44,143 nucleotides of DNA from Helochares maculicollis (Eukaryota > Arthropoda > Insecta > Coleoptera > Hydrophilidae). Within the stretch, counting starts at the first letter, position 1. Each line of letters begins with the position of its first letter. The stretch spans positions 1 to 44,143 of the forward strand of contig JAWQRO010000293.1 in NCBI GenBank assembly GCA_033557835.1. The letters run 5' to 3'. The position numbers and the translations under genes are program-made. The notes below the pieces were generated by a model. The model was not told the origin of the DNA. It did not search any database and worked only from the letters and a program-made list of their open reading frames with translations. Of this stretch, positions 33,701 to 44,116 are shown piece after piece.

Positions 33701-36700
33701 CCACAATGATTTTCAGGAGCAATTCGTAATATTGTTTTTATTTATTTTTACACGAAATTATTTAAAACCTGTTCTATTTTAGCCACTTTAGTGAAAAGCT
33801 ACTTAGTTTTATCTTAAAATTGATATTTTTGCTAAAGTGTTGTCCAATTTATGTAACACTCTAAGCAATTTTATGCTCAATGCTGATTTCCATATCGTAC
33901 TTATTTTCAATAAAAAATTTTGTCTCCCAGGTCTTTATATAAATAACTTTGCATCATACATTTTTCTCAAACAACAAACGACCAAATGCAGCAACTACGT
34001 TCACCATATAGCCCATTAAAGTAAGATAAAACATTCCAAAAAAGTCACCCTATACTACAAAATATTATAGCATTAATAACTACAGTTACAACTCAAGATC
34101 ACTGACAAGGGTAATATGTTCTATTCAAATATTTCATTCTGAAGATTATACTCCTGATTTCAAAGCTCACGTGCTTAACTCCCAATGGGAAACTAGTTGG
34201 AGCCTATATCTTTGATCTTATTTCATGTCTTGCACTTGACTGATAACTTTATGTGTACAATACGATTTTCAATTCAGGAATCCTGAATATTCAGGCTGCA
34301 CGAAAAATTTGCTCCCTCATGTTTACATTTCTAAATCGCTATGCATATATACATACATTTTTGCCACTTCTAATATTGTATTAAGAGTAAATCGCCATTA
34401 TTTATTACTTTGTAAATTACATACGACGTATTTACATCAGCTAAAAACCCACTTATCATTAGACTTATGTCTATCTACTTTTATTTTTACTAACGTATGA
34501 TTACAACAAACTAAGTGCATTGTAACTACTTACTGGTGTAAAATTAATTGAAAATAATAATTTATTTAATGTATATGTAGTAATTCTAAGTTACAAATGT
34601 ATTTTGTTGTTAGAATGGTAATTTATGTAGAGAGGATCCTATCAAGTATTACATGAAGTTGGGAGTTGCAAAAGTTGAACTTTAAACTAAGTAAGTGTAT
34701 TTTAATGTTAGCAAAGTGCTAACAAACGGATTACCACATTGTAGAACTTGGTTCCTCAAATTTGCTGGAATTGATATAATTTTCTGTCTAGTATGTTTTC
34801 TTCTACACTATCTTTTTAACATTAAAAAAATATTCAAGCCAAAAATGGCAACAAATTTGTGCTCTAGCTCTTTGATATAATATGTTCTTAATACTCAAAC
34901 AAGCAGTTTATGACATTTAAACTTGAATTCGAGAAAATTAACAGTTTAAAATGCACAGCTACTAATTTTGGCTTAAGAGCGATAAAAACTGTACGGAGGG
35001 AGTAGCAAAGAAACTTAATGCAATTAAAAAATAAGAATTGATTAAACACAAAACGATAATAAACAAAAAAATAATAAGAGACTGGAATCGATATAAATTA
35101 AAGGTTATCTAAATGTTATTGCACAAGCACTTTAAACATTAAATATTGTAGCAAATTTTTTACGTTTCGTTCTAAATGCCATTTTGAGGCTTAGGTTGAT
35201 CTTGTAATTAAAATTCCCATTTTTGGTGACGGTTTTCATAATGGTTTTAGTACAACATGGAATTATTGCACATCAGCGTTTGGGATTGCTTAAGTAAATT
35301 ACAGGGTCAGCAGATATTGTAAAGCAGCATTTTACGCCTCCCGTTTAATATTTTTGATATAATTAGTTAAGGCCGGTTGGTGTACTCGTAATACAGAAAG
35401 TGTGCCTCTAAAAGCTTAGCCGGTCTCTATTTCATAACTGGCCCTCTGCAATTTACTTTATGGCCTTTTAAAAATAATAAAGCGAAACTGAAATTTTACG
35501 GGGGGATATATATACATAATTTGTAAACGTAACCCATCTAAAAGCGTTACATGTTGTAAAAGGTTTCCTTTATTCATAGACTTAATTATTTTTTGCGGAG
35601 TCCTTAAAAATTTTATGTAGCTATATTTACATATTTTGTGCAGTTTACGGTAGGTAAATTAAACACCAATTCAATTTTAATTCATATTTCTCATGAATTT
35701 TATATATCCTGTTGGAATACATTCTGCAGCATTCCATACAAAAATATTTATTTCAAATTATTGTTATGAAAATGAGTTATAAATCAAATAAATTTTTAGT
35801 CCAATAATAAAACTGTATCGTAATGATTTCAAAGTATTTAGGATTTCCTAACCAAAATTAAATTAAACCTTAAGCCACTGTACTAATTTGTAGTAAGACT
35901 CGTAACTCTGAAAATGTTCCTAGCAGCAATTCACATATGAAACCGGTTAAAAAGTGTTAGATATTGGTAGCTCATATTTTTGCCCTATTCCTGATTTTGT
36001 TTTATTAGAACCATATTAAAAACATTCCTGCACCATATTTTTTAACTTAAGAGTTAATCTGTTTTTAGTTTCCTCCAAATTTTGCACAACTAGGAAATTA
36101 GGTTGTTAATCTATAATAATCAAAACAAAAAAAAAAGGCATTATTAAAAATATTATAAAAAGAACCTGACAAGTCGTCTAATCTTTTAACAAATTTATAC
36201 ACTGTAATTAAACTGTCAATGCAAACTTCTATTTTATTTTTAATGAAATGTATGAGCAACAAAACATGTTAATAGAAATATAAGTTTATTACTTTGTCTC
36301 GTTTGCAAGTACTGTGTAGCCTGCAGTCGGTCTTTCAAGTAGAATTGTTCTAGATCCTCATTTCAAGTATGCCAAATGCTTCAGGTACAATTATAATCAA
36401 TTTGAAAGGAAATTGAGGAAACACAATCTTCCTTTAATGTGAATTTTTAATTAAATTTGGATCGCATTTAAAGGGAAACTAGCTGAGAGCAAGATATTAT
36501 TTGGAGAACTGGTTATATTAAGAAAGGCTTTGAATTAATTCTCCCCTGTGTTTATATACGTAAACATATATTTGTAGGTAGATTTCTGTGTTTCTAGGTT
36601 TACCTCGGTCGTGAAGGGACAATAGATGTGCAGTTTGTGAAAACAGATTTCCTTTAGTGATCATCTCTCAGATGTAACTGCACGTATGCACGGATAATCT

Positions 36701-39700
36701 GGTTAGTATGTACAGTTGGTGTAAATTAGGGCTGCAAACGTTTCAAACGACTATTGCACTATCATTTTAATTATATATGAGATAAACCGGGGGGATAATG
36801 ATTATTATTGTGGGCTCGCAAACGTGCCAATATTGGAGTGGATATCCAAAGCAATTAGTACCTCATTACCATCCGGGGTGCTTAACGAAATGTTTGTGAT
36901 AATTGGCCCTTTGAGCGGCCATGCGTGTGTTGAGAGGAGAAAAGCTAGTCGGGAGCCAAACGACGCGCGGAGACGGCTTATTATTAGTTTCGTTCATAAA
37001 ATCAAACTCGTTCATTTCTATGCGTTTATTCATATATGAGAAAATTTAAAAACAATTCGAAGCGTCTTTTGTTTCAAGGCATTGCAATAATTTACTCTTC
37101 CATGCAAGAGAATCAAGGTATTAAACAAATTATACCGAGTTTAAACTATGGATATATAAGGAACGTCTCTCATATTTTGGATACACGGACATAGAAATCA
37201 CCACTAATAAAATGTAAACATAAGAGTGCCACATCGAGTTGGTTTCTGTTTTTGGCAAATGAAGCATCACATCATCAATTTTCACAATCTTATGATGGCA
37301 GACTTGTGAGATTCAGGACATATTTAGGAATTCAAAGATCGCTCTGCAAATAATCTTGCCTGAAGAATTGTGGATAAAAAAAATTTTTCCCTCTGGATAC
37401 CGCAGCTCTTGATGGACGCATATCCACGAGCTGGAGTAAATTGGCGTAAAAAACTCTACAGCGAGTTAACGGAGGAAACTCTGTACATGTGTATAGTATC
37501 TTCAGTGATGTTAAATCGTAGATTTCTACATTTGAGCAAGACAATAAACACCACTATATCATGGGCTCTCGAACTTTGTTCAAAAAATACATGCAACATT
37601 TGTCGTAAAAGTCTTGTGGCAACAATTCCTCTGCCAAAAAAATAATTAATGAGTATCGTAGTATAACTATTTATTTGGCGCTCGTAGTAATGCTGAACTA
37701 CCAATAATCAACCCAACACAACGAACTATTGTTCATCAAGACAATGCAAAATCGCACATACCTCACTATACAATTCCACTTTTAAAATGGCATAGCTTTG
37801 AATTGTTAGATCATACGCCACTAAGGCCTAAGTCTATATCAATTTTGTTCTTTCCCAAAAGTTAAAAATAGATAGCGTGGTCCTAGGATAAGATCGCGAA
37901 TAGAAATACTCAACGCCTATAAAAATGCAATTTTTAATACAGCATCAATAGACTGGAATAAATTGCTTCGAATCAATGCAAAATGTATTAATCATCAGTT
38001 TAAAAAATAATACATTTTATAAAATCAATTTCACTTTTTTTTCTATTTATATATGCAAAATTTAAATAAGTCTCAATTTATATTTTCATTTTATACAGAT
38101 AGGCCCAATCTACTAAAATTCATTTACATGATTATATTTTCATATGTTAAGAACTTAATGTCTTAAAGGAAACAGCTACTAACTAAAAAATACCATACAA
38201 AAGAGTACTTCTTTGTAGTTTTTACATCTAATTTTACAGACCTGTTATTTACCTGCTGACTTAAGCACTTAATACAGTTTTTTAAGCAAAACAATCGGTA
38301 CTCATTTTATTTTGAATATTCTTATGATGTCCGTAAGCAGCAATTTTTGCCGACTGCTCCAGTTTTTCTCTTCGTAGTCGTAGTGGTGATGAACAATGCA
38401 TCAAATTTTCTTTTTTTACTTCCATTTTGAAACAATCTAACATACACTGGAATTCACTAAACACAAAAGTGTCAAAGAGATTTGTTTCCTCTGAGTCAAA
38501 GTATAAAACGATAAATTATTTTTCGCATTGGCTGATATATTATTAGTACACGAAATCAATTAAAATAAAATAATCGCAATATGGGGGTCCCAAAACAAAC
38601 ACCTATCTGATAATGGCATTTTCATTGAAATCACCATATAGACCAAAAATACAGGCATAACCTTTCAGAGAAAAAATTAGAAGAAGAAATCATAAAAAAG
38701 AAATTATAAATAATAAACATCAAAGAATTTCCAAGCTTTAGATCAATCACAAAACAATAAACACATGTCTGTAAAATGTCAAAGATATTAAAAAGAAACT
38801 GTAATGTAGCATCATGCTAAGCTCCTATATAGCTTCTCAATACATATACAAGTCTAGTAAAATTCAAAAATGAGTAGGAACAATGAGCAAATATACGCTG
38901 ATAAAACCAAAGATATAAATAGGAGAAGAGGAACGAAGCTATCTTAGACATAGGAAATTACATGCGATAAATAAACCCGTAATGAATGGCTTAGTTTAAA
39001 TTTACTTATGCTGCACAAATTATACAGGAAAAACTACACAGAAATAATTGTATTATAAATGAAACAATATTTTGAAAAAATTGACTAGTTAATATTAAAT
39101 AAAATATTTGTATACCTCCTTTCACAACAAATTTAAAACAAATCCTGCCTCATTTTTCATTTAAATGATTTTACGTATTCTAATATACGATTTAATCATA
39201 TAGGGTGGTACTTTTTTTTACAAATATACAATGCGTCGTTTTAACGCAGCCAAAATGATTTACATCATCATTAATCATAATATCGCAAACTCCAATAAAT
39301 CATTGTTTGTTTGACTTGTAAACAGATTTGCTCCGCTGTATTTGTGTTTTATTTTTATTAAAACGCCCTCGTCAGATGATACCTACAAATTACTGCAGAA
39401 TACCTGGCATCAGCATTCCGAACTGCTTCGCTAAACCTATTATAATGGACGCTTTGTCTTAGCACTCCCAAATTTTTTCTTGTTGGAATATTTTCCTCGC
39501 AATCACGCTACATCTCTTGTAATTGTTTGCTTGGAGATTTCTCGCTTATTTTATAACGGGTGGTGAAGTAAACAAAACAAAATTCTTTCCGAGAAAACTT
39601 CTTGATAATTGCATGTTTACTCGTTTGATATAAATAATCTGCTTATGGTTTTGTGGTTTATAAAGTCACGTTGTGGCAAAACATAAAAAAATTAGCAGCA

Positions 39701-40955
39701 ACTCGAGCATCTGTTGCAAATCCCCAATGCATGAGTTCCCAAAATCCCACTTTAATATGAACTCTTTTCATTGGCCATTAAAACATTTTGTTTATTTCAC
39801 AAAAAAATAACGAGGGAATGAAACCATTTTCGCCTTGAATGTACCTGTAAAATGTAAACAGATATCCAACTCAAAAACCTAATTAACACTCCTATATCCA
39901 TTCCCTGAAATATAAGGGGGTTAAAATAATATCTAAATTTCCGAGAAATACATAAAATTTAAATAACGACTAAACATTTGTGTTTGTTCTTAAATTAAAC
40001 GCTAGGGCAAACAGAAGGGTATTTAAAGCGAAATACCTTGGATCAAATTGCAATAAAAGGTGTATATTGAGATTTTACGTTTAAATAAAACGTAGCTAGA
40101 AGCTTTAATTCCTCCCGTATTTGAATAGAAGCTTAGACTAAAGGCACAAACAATATTACCATATTGTGTGTGCCGATATTGAGTACATACCTACGTTTGA
40201 TATAAAAGAGCATCTTCATGAACATTTCTTTATATATTATTCAAACGTTATTTACCCATTTCAAACTTCAAAGCGGCTTTTAACTCGTTATGAGATGTAC
40301 ATACGCACATAAAATATACATAGGTTTATACATTATTTTATAAAATAATGTTCTACTTTGTTTCACTTCACTTAAAACACAGCTCATCTGGAAACATGAA
40401 TATCACGACAAATTTTTTGCTTTTTTGTATTGACAAATAGGAAAAGAATGCTTAGCCATATTAACAGCTGTATCGCCAGTAAATATCTGGTATCAATATT
40501 TTATAGTAGTGCATTCAATAAGTAGATTGTATTTACAAAAAATACGTATTTAATAGTAAGCTAATACACAATACGTTAAATATTTACAAAATGAGCAAGA
40601 AAAAACAAATATTTTGTATTTAAGCATATTTAAATGAAGTGTAAAGTAGTTTCGTTGCGTTAATCGCTCCAGATTAAATATAAACGAGATTTCCACTTTA
40701 CATTTGCGTTTAGCACTTAAGAGGTAAATATAAACAAATTAGATACTAAAACATACCAGCTTTGCAGGGATCTAAATCCAAATCTGTACTAATCTTCTTA
40801 GTAAAAGTGGTGTGAATTAGTTCTTCTATAGTATATTTGTGATTTCCATTAGTCCTGCTCGAATTCGCCTTCACATGAGATGTTAACAATAAATTCGCAA
40901 TAACCACCGTAAAAGCCCACATCACCACAGTACAACTGCACATATTTCCGAACAT
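12613..40955 (-). CDS. tok: Tolkin / Tolloid-related: secreted astacin/BMP1-family metalloprotease (gene span, 10 coding exons)
   Basis: Exons in order: 40955-40757, 21144-20631, 19014-18667, 18457-18279, 17956-17726, 17441-17097, 15449-14982, 14925-14569, 13546-12828 and 12741-12613. Joined, they give 1162 residues. A signal peptide is followed by a long prodomain (to 288) with DPCKA-DEFLGD, closely like BMP1. It has a Lys/Arg-rich middle and furin site RRMTR (284-288). The astacin domain is about 289-490, with HELGHVVGFWHEH (383-395), Met-turn SIMHY (438-442) and Cys-Cys at 355-356. Then come CUB1 (492-), CUB2 (608-), EGF1 (about 722-760), CUB3 (764-), EGF2 (881-920), CUB4 (925-) and CUB5 (1038-1153). 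All key residues are intact. In Drosophila, Tok processes Activin-type ligand and acts in axon guidance. I call it tok because it is the upstream copy with the large prodomain. Confidence 0.9.
12828..13546 (-). CDS. tok: tok exon 9: EGF2, CUB4 and most of CUB5
   Basis: Encodes residues 881-1120. EGF2 has the full calcium-binding pattern D-M-D-E-C ... C-I-N-T-L-G-S-Y-T-C. CUB4 starts at C925 with C-V-W-H-F, and CUB5 starts at C1038. The donor is GTAAGT, phase 0. An 86-nt intron separates it from exon 10. Confidence 0.95.
13547..14568 (-). other. tok intron 8 (1022 nt)
   Basis: Phase-1 intron between CUB3 and EGF2, with donor GTTGGT and acceptor CCGTTACAG. No gene or repeat family is recognised. 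Confidence 0.8.
14569..14925 (-). CDS. tok: tok exon 8: CUB3
   Basis: 357 nt encoding residues 762-880, starting D-A-C-G-G-V with C-V-W-E-I and the F-D-L-E / D-Y-D-R-V-E-V core. The exon ends GCAG followed by GTTGGT. Only a 56-nt intron separates it from exon 7. Confidence 0.95.
14982..15449 (-). CDS. tok: tok exon 7: CUB2 and EGF1
   Basis: 468 nt encoding residues 606-761. CUB2 (A-V-C-G-G-E onward) has C-I-W-K-L and Y-D-Y-V-E-V-R-D-G. EGF1 has D-E-C and C-I-N-T-L-G-S-Y-E-C. The exon ends TGTGAAG followed by canonical GTATTT, where tld has the GC donor. Confidence 0.95.
15450..17096 (-). other. tok intron 6 (1647 nt), absent from tld
   Basis: Phase-1 intron between CUB1 and CUB2, with donor GTAAAT and acceptor GAATTAATAG. 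tld has no intron here. The frames at 15883-16074 and 16864-17175 (plus) are chance or antisense. No repeat family is recognised. Confidence 0.85.
17097..17441 (-). CDS. tok: tok exon 6: CUB1
   Basis: 345 nt encoding residues 491-605. Begins V-C-G-R-T-Y after the acceptor TTTTTTTAG. It has C-E-W-R-I-Q-A-T-H-G-E-R-I and D-Y-L-E-I-R-D-G-Y-W, the CUB1 signature shared with tld. Confidence 0.94.
17726..17956 (-). CDS. tok: tok exon 5: C-terminal half of protease, Met-turn
   Basis: Encodes residues 414-490, with Met-turn SIMHY (438-442) and the GQRVRLSQGDIDQTNLLYKC end of the astacin fold. The acceptor is TTGTTAAG. An AAG acceptor is less common than CAG or TAG, but it is the one that keeps G-Q-E-Y-N in frame. 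Confidence 0.93.
17957..18278 (-). other. tok intron 4 (322 nt)
   Basis: Phase-1 intron inside the protease domain at the same position as tld intron 3. Donor GTAAGT. Nothing else recognised. Confidence 0.85.
18279..18457 (-). CDS. tok: tok exon 4: zinc-binding motif
   Basis: 179 nt encoding residues 355-413. It has the vicinal Cys pair CCSFVG and the zinc site HELGHVVGFWHEH (383-395) followed by T-R-P-D-R-D. All three histidine ligands and the catalytic Glu384 are present. Confidence 0.96.
18667..19014 (-). CDS. tok: tok exon 3: prodomain end, furin site, start of protease
   Basis: Encodes residues 238-354. A Lys/Gly-rich start (Y-K-G-E-K-K-K-S-G-K-G-K-G) leads to RRMTR at 284-288 and the mature start AATARKERIWDYGVIPYEID, very like BMP1. 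The exon ends TGTGG followed by GTGAGT, phase 2. Confidence 0.92.
19015..20630 (-). other. tok intron 2 (1616 nt), absent from tld
   Basis: Phase-2 intron inside the prodomain, with donor GTACGT and acceptor CTTTCAG. It holds a same-strand 62-codon frame at 19555-19743 that I do not recognise and could not fit as an in-frame cassette exon. Confidence 0.75.
20631..21144 (-). CDS. tok: tok exon 2: charged prodomain
   Basis: Encodes residues 67-237. It begins D-E-F-L-G-D-I-A, the astacin prodomain aspartate-switch motif FxGD, joined in phase 1 to DPCKA of exon 1. The rest is hydrophilic and becomes Lys/Arg-rich toward the end (K-D-K-R-M-K-A-K-R-N-K-K). It has no fold I recognise beyond the switch. 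The donor choice GTACGT at 20630 is the one that joins exon 3 in frame; AAG/GTAGTT eight bases upstream would not. Confidence 0.85.
24634..24668. repeat. Nested inverted repeat in a GC-richer island
   Basis: GGGTGGT (24635-24641) pairs with ACCACCC (24662-24668). Inside, TTTACA (24641-24646) pairs with TGTAAA (24653-24658), around a TGACGTG-like centre. It could be a dyad binding site or a small hairpin. Confidence 0.5.
28745..28756. repeat. 12-bp all-CpG-type palindrome GCGTCGCGACGC
   Basis: A perfect palindrome with four CpG steps, immediately followed by the GCGATGCGATG direct repeat. It sits in a GC-richer block (about 28720-28930) within otherwise AT-rich intron DNA. Confidence 0.6.
37730..37995 (+). 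mobile_element. Remnant of a mariner-family transposase, C-terminal part
   Basis: In one plus frame around 37727-37865 the translation reads T-I-V-H-Q-D-N-A-K-S-H, then F-E-L-L-D-H-T-P-L-R-P and F-F-P-K. These match the mariner transposase catalytic HQDNAxxH motif and the FELLxHPPYSPDL...LF block, with the third catalytic region eroded. After a frame break, 37885-38010 resembles the W-x(n)-K-C-I tail of the same protein. Stops and frame changes make it inactive. I could not find the 5' half or the terminal inverted repeats. Confidence 0.65.
40330..40351. repeat. 22-bp perfect AT-rich palindrome
   Basis: The two 11-base halves, ACATTATTTTA and TAAAATAATGT, are exact reverse complements with no spacer. 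It lies about 400 bp into tok intron 1. An AT-only palindrome of this length is mildly unusual even in AT-rich DNA. Confidence 0.5.
40757..40955 (-). CDS. tok: tok exon 1: signal peptide and start of prodomain
   Basis: Encodes residues 1-66 plus one base. A hydrophobic stretch (about 8-24, with VVMWAFTVVIANLLL) is the signal peptide. The end, DPCKA, matches the BMP1/Tolloid prodomain and joins D-E-F-L-G-D of exon 2, 19.6 kb away, which ties this exon to tok. Met5 is a possible alternative start; Met1 is chosen as the first in frame. Donor GTATGT, phase 1. Confidence 0.88.
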
Positions 40956-42094
40956 TGCTTAAATTTGTTTTTATTGTGTTGGAATTCAAATGCAACGTTT
41001 AATATATTAATATAAATATATTAATTAATTTATTCGATATGAAATTTTATTTTAATAATTTATTTTAGGTCTTGCTTACATATAAGATAAATCACAGCAC
41101 TTGGTGAGAAATTAAAAAGATTGTTGTGTTCACATAATTTTATTTTAAATTTTATTAAGTGAAAGTTACAGTTGGCATCATCTGTCGGGAGTTTTGAACT
41201 GACAACACTATCAGTAATGTTTACATGCTTGGCCAAAGATCATCATGTAGAAGCATGCGACGTTCCCTCGGTGCTTCTGAAAATAAAACAATATCGTCAG
41301 CTGGTTGATAAGAAGATGTTAATGTTTGAGATTGAAGTTTTAATCGAATTAAGAAGGAGTTTCTATCAAATTAAACTGAATGTACAAATTTTTTATGTAT
41401 GCCACCACCTCGCTCGTAAACTGCGAGATATTTTCGCTTCCTTAATGGAGATACTTTGGAAATGCACGTGGTTGCCTACGTTTCTAATACGAGTAGATAT
41501 TTATGTGGAAATGTAAGCCGAGTAGTTAAACGATGATATAAAGCAGAGTAAGAAAGCTATTAAACAGGATATCTAATCTCCGGACATATAATTCATAATT
41601 CGCACAGCTTTGCTAAAAATGTAATATGCTGAATAAAATCCAAATTGATTTGGAAAGTTTTTGAAATGGGGCGGATTACCGTCATTCTTTTTCCTCTCTT
41701 GCATTGTTTTTTAGATAATACCCATTCGGTGTTATCGGTATTTTAAATTTGTTGACTGTGAAGGGGATTTAGCAAATGTAAACTTTAACAATACAAGAGT
41801 ACGCTCGGTCGTGGCAATTTTATGCAAATATTATGTTTTTAAATTCTCTCTATGGACGTTGAAGCAAACTGATTTAATTTATGCCCAGGTAAATTTGATT
41901 TATATGTTGCGAAAAAAACTGTTTCCTTTTAATATTTAAATGTTAAATTCCATGCATTCAAAGAAAATTTTATTCGGGACAAAATATTTGTGCTAAATCG
42001 TTTAAAACATTTCCTTCTCATAATTCAATACTTACAGAAATTCTTGTGTTTCATTGTTGGCAAACTTTTTTAAAATAAAATCCGATAGAAGGTT

Positions 42095-42255
42095 TCGTAA
42101 AAGAGCACGAGCGAGGAGAGCGCGTGTTTTGGACGGTGCGTGCGATTGCGATCCGTTCTATATTCGACGTTGGTCAGAACTAAACTATTCGAACCTCGTG
42201 AACCTCAGCGTGAGAGACTTGCACCCTTGAGTAGGGGTAGAAGGTGGGCTGTGAC
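42095..42255 (-). promoter_or_regulatory. CpG-rich candidate promoter or 5' UTR block of tok
   Basis: About 160 bases rich in CG steps (for example GAGCGCGTG, GTGCGTGCGATTGCGATCC), sharply unlike the surrounding AT-rich DNA. It lies 1.1-1.3 kb upstream of the tok start codon. I cannot identify a TATA box or initiator in the minus orientation, so the role is inferred from composition and position. Confidence 0.3.
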
Positions 42256-43441
42256 ATAGTGGAAATTGTTGATAGGAGATAAATATAAACAGGTTCATAG
42301 CCCATTATGTAATTTTATAGGTCGCGTTTATTAGTAAGCGATTAACTATGCAAAATAGCCCGGCATAATTGAAATTATCACTCGAAGCAGCAGCCTCCAA
42401 ATTACCAGTTTCAACCCTACAAATATTTCAGAACACCTTTGCTTTACCGAAACAAATTTTCCGGCTTTTACCGCGAAATAGCAACGTGCGGTTTTAATGT
42501 CAAGCTTGTGAAAAGCATCCCATTACGAGAAAATATCTAATTACACTTCTTGTTGGATTTGTGTCATACATTATTAATTAACAGTTGCGGTTGCTGAAAG
42601 GTGGTGAAGGGATGATGTTTTCTGTTGTTATAAGGTATCTCGTCTATTTAAATTTAACTTTTTGTACACCTGATCAAAATTTCATTAACGGGGAGAGCAT
42701 AGTTTGTAATCCAAATTCCCGCTGCTCTCCAAATAATCAACATGCGCTGCCACTACTTCAAAATTTTGCGAAATTTGAAATTTTCTTAAGCTAATAAATA
42801 TAATTTTACTGATTGCAATTTGACTTCATATTGACTTGATAAGTTAGAGAGTATTACAAACTACCAGGCCCTTATGAGCTAGCTTTCCTCCGCAACTCAT
42901 TTATTATTGATTCTATAGTAAAAGTGTACGTACAAAAGTTTCGCGGTTTGATTTAATCTGCACCCTCAAAGTAATTCTTGTTTCAGAACGTACAAGGTTA
43001 GGTACATAACTAAAATATTTGCTCATGTAGGGATTAAAGCGCGTATTAAATAAACCAACGGACTTTAAATTTTTAAAGGATTAATAGTAAAGCGGGGATG
43101 CATAAAATGCATTGTCTATCCTCATGTTTCACATTATATCTTTTCATAAGAACAATTGTATGCATTATTTGAGGAAGTGTTTATTTTAAATACACTACTA
43201 TTTAACAAAATTTCATTTTCTATCGTTGAGTCAAGTAAAACTAAACTACTACACTAAGTATTGCAATTTGGATGGATTTTCACTTTCCTATGAAACAAAC
43301 AGAACGAAATTCAAGAATTACGCTGATATATATTTCTCTACTTTTATTTTTGTTACTAAATTATATTTGAAACCCTGCAATTTGAGGACTAGCACTATGA
43401 ATTCTGCAATGCTTTGTGAATGTTCAAAATGATGCAGACAT

Positions 43442-43462
43442 CAAATATCAAATATCAAATAT
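43442..43462. repeat. Short tandem repeat, 3 x CAAATAT
   Basis: Three perfect copies of a 7-bp unit, followed by a related TCTTTATTT stretch. Confidence 0.7.
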
Positions 43463-44116
43463 TCTTTATTTAAAAGTATTTGGTATTTATTTTGAATGTC
43501 AAATTCAGTTCTGCCCTTTTAATTGTAAGACATAACATACTTTTAGTAGTATTATTTACTAATAGTGAGACCGTTTTATGTAACAGGACTTAGTGATGTT
43601 AATATTACTCTGAAAAATGAATGTGCCTATCATACTGTTAGTTATCAGATTACCACATTTATTATACATACGCTTTTCTTGTTTTCAGTTAATTATTAAA
43701 ATAAAGATACTACTACTACTACTTACCTGGCACATTAGTAATTTTATACTTGCACGATTATAAGCTATAAACTATATAATGATTACTTTTTAATGTGCGG
43801 TAATAGAATAGTACAAAAAATTAATGAAAAGCTATGCCACATAAATGAAATTATTATTACTTTATTTTATATTCACGAATTAACAATATTATTGAAGCCA
43901 CTTCATGATAGTATTATTTAATAAACAAATACTTCTTGCTCCATATATATAATAAAAATAGATTTATAGCGGAATATTTTTACAATTAATTTATTATTAT
44001 TTTCGATTAAAGGAACTGATTGAAAAAAATATACTTCTGGAAGGATATGAAGAAGTGAATCATTAACATTGATTTATTGCTTTACTTTGTCACTCAACGC
44101 GGCGATATAGTATCAT

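Larger units (their letters stand above)
21145..40756 (-). other. tok intron 1 (19.6 kb), likely regulatory
   Basis: Phase-1 intron between the signal-peptide exon and the prodomain, with donor GTATGT and acceptor CTTGTTTCAG. No nested gene is recognised on either strand; the open frames inside are short and unlike known families. It carries a mariner remnant near 37.73-37.99 kb. GC-richer islands near 24.4-24.7, 28.7-28.9, 30.95-31.2 and 36.8-37.0 kb are the best enhancer candidates in the AT-rich background. Confidence 0.8.
40956..44116. other. tok 5' flank
   Basis: No coding gene is recognised; the frames at 41172-41516 and 42585-42794 (plus) lack family features. The first 200 bases before the tok ATG are extremely AT-rich. 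A CpG-rich block at about 42095-42255 could be a promoter or 5' UTR. A minus-strand CCAG/GTAAGT donor consensus sits at 43727/43726. A 7-bp unit CAAATAT is repeated three times at 43442-43462. Confidence 0.6.

Noticed and set aside
36824..37039. 71-codon plus-strand frame in a GC-richer island
   Set aside because: A local GC rise reduces stop codons and explains the open frame; no family features are visible.
41172..41516. 114-codon plus-strand frame upstream of tok
   Set aside because: It is the longest frame in the 5' flank, but there are no recognisable motifs, no coding-like periodicity that I can judge, and no flanking splice or promoter context.
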